DNA of 9,989 nt from positions 1-9,989 of the forward strand of contig JBMFWR010000018.1 of assembly GCA_049965095.1 (NCBI GenBank), read 5' to 3'. A model generated the notes under the pieces. That model was given only the letters and a program-made list of their open reading frames with translations. It had not been told where the DNA came from and searched no databases. This stretch comes from JAKAWW01 sp049965095. Its GTDB lineage: Archaea; Micrarchaeota; Micrarchaeia; Micrarchaeales; Micrarchaeaceae. A program made the translations under genes and the position numbers. Each line of letters opens with the position of its first letter. Positions within the stretch are counted from its first letter, which is position 1. This document shows, piece after piece, positions 6,174 to 9,989 of the stretch.

Positions 6174-7025
6174 CTATGCAAAATAATCCAGATTGCCTGC
6201 GCCAGCTTCCATTATGTTAAACCTGTCAAAGTTTACGAAAAGAGCAAAGAACACCTTGCCACTCTTGTAACCCATGTCAAGGTACAGGGAATTGTTCTTG
6301 TATAGCCACATTACAGTATCGCTTACTTCGCCCTTTTCAAGCGGCACCCTGTAGAACTCCTCAAATTTTGATGTATCACCGCTACCTTTCGTGTCGTGCA
6401 AACCTATATATGTGTCGCCATTCTGCTCATATATGCTGACTATTATTTTGCCTTCCTCATAAAGCCCTTTTATTCTTTCAAATATATTGGAATCGAAATT
6501 TTCCAAGCTGGACTGATATATTGGAAAATTGGTAAGCAGTTTCTTAACATACTGAAATGCAGGATTGCACGGGCTGCTGTTCTCTCCTGCAAATGCAAAG
6601 CTCAGCTTGTCTCCGTTAAGGTATAGATCTATGCGGAGGCCACTGTCCCATTCTCCTATTGAATACCTTACAATACCGCCATTTACGATTTCATACAAAG
6701 GCGCATTGTTTTGGTTTTTGCTTGTGTGCAGCTCAGTAATAACCTTGTTGCTCTCGCTGTCCACAAGCTTGAAAAAAACTACCCCATTCTCGCTGCCGTT
6801 TTCGTCCCTGACGCGTTCCATGCTTGTTAATATCTTGAGCCTTCCACTCTCTGCCCACTTGGCAACCTTTTCGATTACATCTTTTTCCTTTCCAAATGTA
6901 AAAAGTGATAGCACAGGTATTGTGCTGGAGAAATCCTTCAAGAATAAGTTGATGCTGTCTTTATATGCATCATAGGATTTTGAAAGATTTGTTGTCATCC
7001 AATCTGTAGTAATCAATGCAGCCAT
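6174..7025 (-). CDS. Hypothetical protein, mixed alpha/beta
   Basis: I do not recognise this family. From the ATG at 7025 it has 283 residues; an upstream GTG at 7055 would add ten, and an ATG at 6998 would remove nine. The N-terminal third looks helical (SKSYDAYKDSINLFLKDF and GKEKDVIEKVAKWAESG). The rest alternates hydrophobic and polar residues in beta-strand patterns (e.g. GLRIDLYLNGDKLSFAF, GKIIVSIYEQNGDTYIGLHD, GKVFFALFVNFDRF). There is one cysteine and no catalytic motif, signal peptide or membrane span. It lies downstream of the disulfide oxidoreductase on the same strand, behind a strong intergenic hairpin. A TATA-like run (7026-7036) sits where it would direct a leaderless transcript at ATG 6998, so that start is a serious alternative. 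The stop codon touches that of the kinase gene. Confidence 0.8.
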   Translation of the reverse strand: MAALITTDWMTTNLSKSYDAYKDSINLFLKDFSSTIPVLSLFTFGKEKDVIEKVAKWAESGRLKILTSMERVRDENGSENGVVFFKLVDSESNKVITELHTSKNQNNAPLYEIVNGGIVRYSIGEWDSGLRIDLYLNGDKLSFAFAGENSSPCNPAFQYVKKLLTNFPIYQSSLENFDSNIFERIKGLYEEGKIIVSIYEQNGDTYIGLHDTKGSGDTSKFEEFYRVPLEKGEVSDTVMWLYKNNSLYLDMGYKSGKVFFALFVNFDRFNIMEAGAGNLDYFA

Positions 7026-7036
7026 ATATTTATTAA
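7026..7036 (-). promoter_or_regulatory. Possible TATA box inside the start region of the hypothetical gene
   Basis: On the minus strand this reads TTAATAAATAT. It is centred about 34 bp upstream of the in-frame ATG at 6998, so the gene may have its own promoter and begin there rather than at the upstream ATG or GTG. Confidence 0.35.
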
Positions 7037-7055
7037 TTTTCTTTAGAATCGGCAC

Positions 7056-7089
7056 CGGGCTAAGTGGCGCACCATTGTGCGCCAGCCTG
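7056..7089. repeat. GC-rich intergenic hairpin
   Basis: The inner stem is a perfect 8-bp inverted repeat, TGGCGCAC (7065-7072) and GTGCGCCA (7077-7084), around a CATT tetraloop. An outer 5-bp stem pairs CGGGC (7056-7060) with GCCTG (7085-7089), leaving TAAG (7061-7064) as a one-sided bulge. The outer stem uses a G-U wobble if read from the + strand but an A-C mismatch from the minus strand. It begins five bases beyond the disulfide oxidoreductase stop and fills the gap to the next gene. No T-tract follows on either strand. Confidence 0.6.
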
Positions 7090-7093
7090 TTGA

Positions 7094-7741
7094 TTACCTT
7101 GACGCTTCTTTTATGTAGCGCATAAAGGCGTCTTCCGGCAGGGCACCCTCAAATGATACTGTATCATTTATTACTATTTTAGGTACTGCCATTACCTCGT
7201 ATTTTGTTGAAAGCTCCTCAAACTCCATAGCCTCGATCATCTCAGCTCTTATGTTCTTGTTTTCCATTGCAAGCTGGTGCGCGGTCCTTACAGCTCTTGG
7301 GCAATACGGGCATGTCGGAGTAACAAACACCTTTATATTTATGGGCTTGTTTATACCCTTGACCTGCTCCTTTGTGGAAGGCTGAAGCCTTGTTGCACCC
7401 TTTGAAACATCGACTATGTCCTCAAGGAGGGCTGCAAACTCGTGTCCCGCAGGTATGCCAAAATAGTAAATGCTGTAGTTTGTTTTCCCCCACATGGTCA
7501 AGCTCGGCGTCTTGTCAATACCCAAGACAGCTGCCTCTTTCTTGTTTTCCTGTATGTTGTAAACGGTAAGCTTTAGCTTTGGGTTAAGTGCAGCAAGCTC
7601 TTCCATCAGCTCCTTTGTCTCGTTGCAGTAGGGGCACTTGTCCTTTGTATCTACAAACAGAATCATGTTAACATCATTCTGCAGGTTTTTCTCGAACAAT
7701 TCCTTGACATATTTCTTGTCATCTTCCTTCATTAGTCCCAT
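7094..7741 (-). CDS. pdo: Protein disulfide oxidoreductase (glutaredoxin-like, two thioredoxin folds)
   Basis: From the ATG at 7741 (215 residues) this matches the archaeal PDO family: two tandem thioredoxin folds, each with a CPYC active site (C36-P-Y-C39 and C144-P-Y-C147) and a cis-proline loop (KTPSL and AVPKI). Family signatures include YFGIPAGHEFAALLEDIVDVS, TPTCPYCPRAV and YEVMAVPKIVI. It is expected to catalyse dithiol-disulfide exchange, as in Pyrococcus PDO, probably in the cytoplasm. The start MGLMKEDDKK resembles the Pyrococcus start, and AGGTG lies 5 bases upstream as a ribosome binding site. The frame remains open to ATGs at 7789 and 7792, which would add a hydrophobic 17-residue segment (MMLWLYWIAWTFLIGVN). 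The promoter geometry also suits those upstream ATGs, so a membrane-anchored form is possible. The gene symbol is the common family name. Confidence 0.94.
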   Translation of the reverse strand: MGLMKEDDKKYVKELFEKNLQNDVNMILFVDTKDKCPYCNETKELMEELAALNPKLKLTVYNIQENKKEAAVLGIDKTPSLTMWGKTNYSIYYFGIPAGHEFAALLEDIVDVSKGATRLQPSTKEQVKGINKPINIKVFVTPTCPYCPRAVRTAHQLAMENKNIRAEMIEAMEFEELSTKYEVMAVPKIVINDTVSFEGALPEDAFMRYIKEASR

Positions 7742-7810
7742 ATTTACACCTATCAAAAAGGTCCATGCTATCCAATAGAGCCAAAGCATCATAAAGAATA
7801 GCCAAACACT

Positions 7811-7824
7811 ACTTATATTAAAGT
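7811..7824. promoter_or_regulatory. Shared bidirectional TATA-like box
   Basis: ACTTATATTAAAGT is AT-rich and nearly symmetric. Its centre is about 29 bp from the + strand ATG at 7846 and 25-28 bp from the minus-strand ATGs at 7792/7789. One TATA element could drive both divergent genes. Confidence 0.45.
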
Positions 7825-7845
7825 ATAAAGAAATATAAATATGTT

Positions 7846-8775
7846 ATGCAAAATTCACGTAACGAAAGAATGGCTGGTATTATGAATACTATAGTTGCAC
7901 TGCCATTTGACAGCGAGCTTGCAAGCTTTATAGGCAAAAAGGGTTCTGAAGGAGGTATTGCTTTCTACAACAGGAAGATTGGAGACGATGTAATAGTAGC
8001 ACTGATGCCAGAACCAGAGAAGTTTTACACGCTGCTCCAGGTGTTCACAATAGCGGAGCAAATATTGATAAGCACAAAAAGTGTTGATAAAAACCTAGGA
8101 GAGGCAATAGTGGCGAGTTCTCTTGCCGGCAAAAAGGTGCTTTTCACGAACGACAACGACATAAGCAAAATACTTTCAGGGCTCAGCATCGATTACGAGA
8201 TAGTCGACAGGGCAAGTGTCATAGAGAAGATAATTCAAAACGGGAAGAACAAGAAAGTTGAAAACGAAGGGCAGACGCGCGTCGATATAGACAGGGCATT
8301 CAACGTAAAGGGCATAGGCACGGTTTTGCTTGGTATTGTTACAAAAGGCAAGGTAAAGGCGCACGACAGCTTGTACCACAGCTCTGGCAAACAGGTGCAG
8401 ATAAGATCAATACAGAGCCAAGACGAGGACATAGAGGAAGCCGAAACTGGCGTCAGGGTAGGTCTTGCCGTGAAAGGAATGGAGTATGACGAATTTGACA
8501 AGGGTGATATTTTGTCAAACAAACCAATAGCACCAACAAAAAGCATATCTGTAAAGGTAACCAAAAGCCCACTTGTGAGCGAGACTATCGAAAAAGGCAA
8601 ACGATACGAGATAGGGTCGAACTTTTCATATTCAAAGGCAACAGTAGAATCTGTTAATGGGGATATAATAACTCTTGCCCTTGAAAGGGCGATAAGCCTT
8701 GAGCAAGGAGATATTTGCTTAATGAGCAGGGATAGTACGCCAAGGACATTTGCAAAGGCAATAGTGGTGCAATAA
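7846..8775 (+). CDS. EF-1A/SelB-like translation-factor homologue with degenerate G domain
   Basis: This 309-residue protein has a clear EF-Tu/EF-1A-type domain II at about 145-225: VDIDRAFNVKGIGTVLLGIV (146-165), KVKAHDSLYHSSGKQVQIRSIQ (169-190) and GVRVGLAVKGMEYDEFDKGDIL (202-223). A C-terminal beta-rich part follows (230-309), probably domain III-like. The first 130 residues sit where a GTPase domain would be but show no P-loop (GxxxxGKS/T), DxxG or NKxD motif. The pattern LISTKSVDKNLGEAIVASSLAGKKVLFTND is what a decayed SelB/EF-1A G domain might look like. It probably does not hydrolyse GTP; it may bind RNA or a ribosome-associated partner. Related G-domain-less EF-1A-like proteins occur in other archaea (recalled, not searched). 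The ATG at 7846 fits a near-leaderless start 29 bp from a TATA-like box. M9 and M13 are alternatives. Confidence 0.85.
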   Translation: MQNSRNERMAGIMNTIVALPFDSELASFIGKKGSEGGIAFYNRKIGDDVIVALMPEPEKFYTLLQVFTIAEQILISTKSVDKNLGEAIVASSLAGKKVLFTNDNDISKILSGLSIDYEIVDRASVIEKIIQNGKNKKVENEGQTRVDIDRAFNVKGIGTVLLGIVTKGKVKAHDSLYHSSGKQVQIRSIQSQDEDIEEAETGVRVGLAVKGMEYDEFDKGDILSNKPIAPTKSISVKVTKSPLVSETIEKGKRYEIGSNFSYSKATVESVNGDIITLALERAISLEQGDICLMSRDSTPRTFAKAIVVQ

Positions 8776-8788
8776 CTTGCTACCCTGC

Positions 8789-8802
8789 AATGCTTAAGCA
8801 TT
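8789..8802. promoter_or_regulatory. 14-bp perfect palindrome upstream of the nuclease TATA box
   Basis: AATGCTTAAGCATT is a perfect palindrome directly abutting TTATTTTTATAG. It overlaps the expected BRE position of the nuclease promoter, so it may be an operator. It also follows the preceding stop codon, and as RNA would make a 5-bp stem with a TTAA loop next to a T-tract, so a terminator role is possible. Confidence 0.45.
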
Positions 8803-8812
8803 ATTTTTATAG
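8803..8812 (+). promoter_or_regulatory. TATA-like box of the MBL-fold nuclease gene
   Basis: ATTTTTATAG-type sequence is centred about 34 bp upstream of the ATG at 8842 and 23 bp upstream of an ATG at 8831 that opens a four-codon frame. Spacing fits a very short leader. Confidence 0.45.
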
Positions 8813-8841
8813 TTATCCTGCCAATTAAGAATGGCGACCAA

Positions 8842-9849
8842 ATGATTAGCATATCTGGATTCAGCATATCGCTTGACAGGAGAGAGAAGTTTGCAGATAT
8901 TGATTTTGTATCGCATGCGCACAGCGACCATATAGGCGCGGCTAAAAGCTCAAAAAGGGTTATGGCAAGCACTGAAACGGTCCAGTTGTTGAAGGCAAAC
9001 TCAGGCATTGATGTAAAGCGCATGGAAGGCAACAACACATTGGAAACCGAAATGCTTCCTGCAGGCCACATACTCGGCTCAAGGCAACTTTACGCTTATG
9101 ACTCAGAAACTGGTACAACTTTCTTATATAGCGGCGATTTCCAGATGCAAAGATCATCTGTTGCTGAACCAATAGCTACAAAGCATGCTGATATACTAAT
9201 AATAGACTCTACCTACCCTAATCCGGATATTTGCTTCGGCCCAAGGGATGACACTATAGGCGCATTACAGGATTGGGTGGCAAGATCGCTACGCAAAAGC
9301 AGCATCATCTTCTCGGCTTATGCGACAGGAAAAGCTCAAGAGCTCATAGCTATACTAAATGAAATTGGTATAAAACCTGTAGTCACAAGCAAGATAAGTA
9401 GGATAAGCAAGGTTTACAAGGAGAACGGCTATGACCTTGAATATGCTTCAGCATATGATGGGAGCGAGTATGAAGAACTGCTCAGTGGAGACTTTGTTGG
9501 AATAACAGAAAGGCGCGATGTTGACATGCTAGGCGCAGTGCTCGAGCGCGTGCACAAGCACAGTTTTAGCACGGCTGTTGTAACAGGATTCGCAAGAATT
9601 TTCAAATTTTACACAGATGCCCAATTCAGCCTTAGCGATCATGCAGATTTTGCGCAAAGCCTAGATTATATAAATGAAGTAGGTCCAAAAGTCATTTACA
9701 CATATGGAGGAAATGCTGATATATTTGCAGTCAATTTAAGGAAATTTGGCCTCAAAGCAATGCCGTATCAAGCAGCAATGCCAAATCAGATGGTTGCAGT
9801 ATCAAGGAATCAAATAACACCTGAAAGCAGCGAAAACAAAGAGATTTAA
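8842..9849 (+). CDS. Metallo-beta-lactamase-fold (beta-CASP-like) RNA/DNA nuclease
   Basis: This 335-residue member of the MBL-fold nuclease group related to CPSF73/SNM1 and ligase-associated exonucleases has its metal-binding motifs intact: VSHAHSDHIG (23-32; H25, H27, D29, H30), AGHILGS (74-80; H76), YSGDF (96-100; D99) and IDSTY (121-125; D122). The late SLSDHADF (263-270; D266, H267) matches motif C. SAYATGKAQEL (158-168) resembles the start of the beta-CASP region, which is short. It is expected to be a zinc-dependent 5'-3' exonuclease or endonuclease in RNA processing or DNA repair; which nucleic acid it cuts cannot be told. No KH domains are present, unlike the long archaeal CPSF homologues. 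Translation may start at ATG 8842 inside ATGA. The tRNA-Phe promoter overlaps its stop codon. Confidence 0.9.
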   Translation: MISISGFSISLDRREKFADIDFVSHAHSDHIGAAKSSKRVMASTETVQLLKANSGIDVKRMEGNNTLETEMLPAGHILGSRQLYAYDSETGTTFLYSGDFQMQRSSVAEPIATKHADILIIDSTYPNPDICFGPRDDTIGALQDWVARSLRKSSIIFSAYATGKAQELIAILNEIGIKPVVTSKISRISKVYKENGYDLEYASAYDGSEYEELLSGDFVGITERRDVDMLGAVLERVHKHSFSTAVVTGFARIFKFYTDAQFSLSDHADFAQSLDYINEVGPKVIYTYGGNADIFAVNLRKFGLKAMPYQAAMPNQMVAVSRNQITPESSENKEI

Positions 9850-9856
9850 ACATTTA
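9844..9856 (+). promoter_or_regulatory. TATA box of the tRNA-Phe gene
   Basis: ATTTAAACATTTA is centred about 27 bp upstream of the tRNA 5' end and overlaps the TAA stop (9847-9849) of the nuclease gene. Confidence 0.6.
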
Positions 9857-9875
9857 TGGCAAAATCTATTTAGTT

Positions 9876-9983
9876 GCCGCAGTAGCTCAGTGGGAGAGCG
9901 TCCGGCTGAAGTAAGGCTTCTTTGAGATGTTTGATGGAGAAGCAGAAACCGGAATGTCGTCGGTTCAAATCCGACCTGCGGCA
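9876..9983 (+). tRNA. tRNA-Phe(GAA), intron-containing
   Basis: A complete cloverleaf can be drawn. The acceptor arms are GCCGCAG (9876-9882) and CTGCGGC (9976-9982), a perfect match. The D arm is GCTC/GAGC (9885-9888, 9896-9899). The anticodon stem is TCCGG/CCGGA (9901-9905, 9949-9953), and the T arm is GTCGG/CCGAC around TTCAAAT (9959-9975). The discriminator is A9983. The anticodon GAA is at 9908-9910, followed by G37, the base modified to wyosine derivatives in archaeal tRNA-Phe. A 36-base insert lies between positions 37 and 38. The variable loop is five bases, and CCA is not encoded. Confidence 0.96.
9912..9947 (+). other. tRNA-Phe intron at canonical position 37/38
   Basis: The 36-base intron lies between G37 (9911) and A38 (9948). 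Its ends pair as GCTTCT (9916-9921) with AGAAGC (9938-9943), extendable by G-U wobbles. Exon CTG (9906-9908) can alternatively pair with CAG (9943-9945). A strict bulge-helix-bulge with a 4-bp centre and two 3-base bulges is not evident, so the splice motif is probably relaxed. Confidence 0.85.
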
Positions 9984-9989
9984 ATTCAT

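Noticed and set aside
7056..7089. Intrinsic terminator for the disulfide oxidoreductase gene
   Set aside because: The hairpin is strong, but no T-tract follows on the minus strand, and archaeal termination depends mainly on T-tracts rather than hairpins. I kept it as an unexplained structure.
8235..9071. 278-codon open frame on the minus strand
   Set aside because: It lies antisense to the well-supported EF-like and nuclease genes, spans their intergenic region, and is rich in Ser/Cys/Leu without any domain, as expected of a shadow frame.
9802..9984. Minus-strand open frame beginning with residues like MPQVGFEPTTF
   Set aside because: It is the antisense of the tRNA-Phe gene plus the end of the nuclease gene; this peptide pattern is a well-known false gene from tRNA antisense translation.
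1..9989. CRISPR array, transposon ends, toxin-antitoxin or other defence system
   Set aside because: No regularly spaced direct repeats, transposase or integrase motifs, or small toxin/antitoxin pairs were seen; the genes are mostly housekeeping families in normal arrangement.

Overview
The window looks like a compact archaeal chromosome segment. Supporting evidence: TATA-like boxes lie about 25-35 bp upstream of most start codons, with little room for ribosome binding sites (leaderless or near-leaderless genes). The tRNA-Phe carries an intron at 37/38 and does not encode CCA. The genes include archaeal-type families: a two-CPYC protein disulfide oxidoreductase, a degenerate EF-1A/SelB-like protein, and a metallo-beta-lactamase-fold RNA/DNA nuclease. 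Tight packing, several unrecognised small genes and a poorly canonical tRNA splice motif fit a small-genome (DPANN, e.g. micrarchaeal) lineage, but that placement is inference.

Layout: 1-165 is the C-terminal tail of an unidentified + strand gene. 166-312 is a TGCA-rich convergent gap. Three minus-strand genes follow: a membrane-anchored SlyD-like FKBP (313-858), an unrecognised helical protein (925-1560) and a 12-TM MFS transporter (1619-2800). A divergent promoter region (2801-2967) separates them from a + strand DEAD-box RNA helicase (2968-4254), whose structured leader carries an overlapping upstream ORF. The helicase converges with an alkaline-phosphatase/sulfatase-superfamily hydrolase (4244-5473, minus), with an 11-base overlap. 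That gene is divergent from a thymidylate-kinase-like P-loop kinase (5535-6173, +), with a shared TATA-like box inside an inverted repeat. The kinase abuts, tail to tail with no gap, an unrecognised minus-strand gene (about 6174-7025). Upstream of that, separated by a GC-rich hairpin, is the disulfide oxidoreductase (7094-7741 or 7792, minus). It is divergent from the degenerate EF-1A/SelB-like gene (7846-8775, +). An MBL-fold nuclease (8842-9849, +) follows, and the tRNA-Phe promoter overlaps its stop codon (tRNA 9876-9983).

Together these are mostly housekeeping functions: protein folding at the membrane (FKBP), thiol redox (disulfide oxidoreductase), RNA remodelling and processing (helicase, nuclease), translation (EF-like protein, tRNA), nucleotide metabolism (kinase) and transport (MFS). 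I see no transposon, CRISPR array, phage genes or defence island. The most interesting material is regulatory: the helicase leader with a leaderless-type uORF, shared bidirectional promoters, palindromes placed at promoters, and a strong intergenic RNA-type hairpin. Three enzymes also depart from family catalytic or binding motifs.
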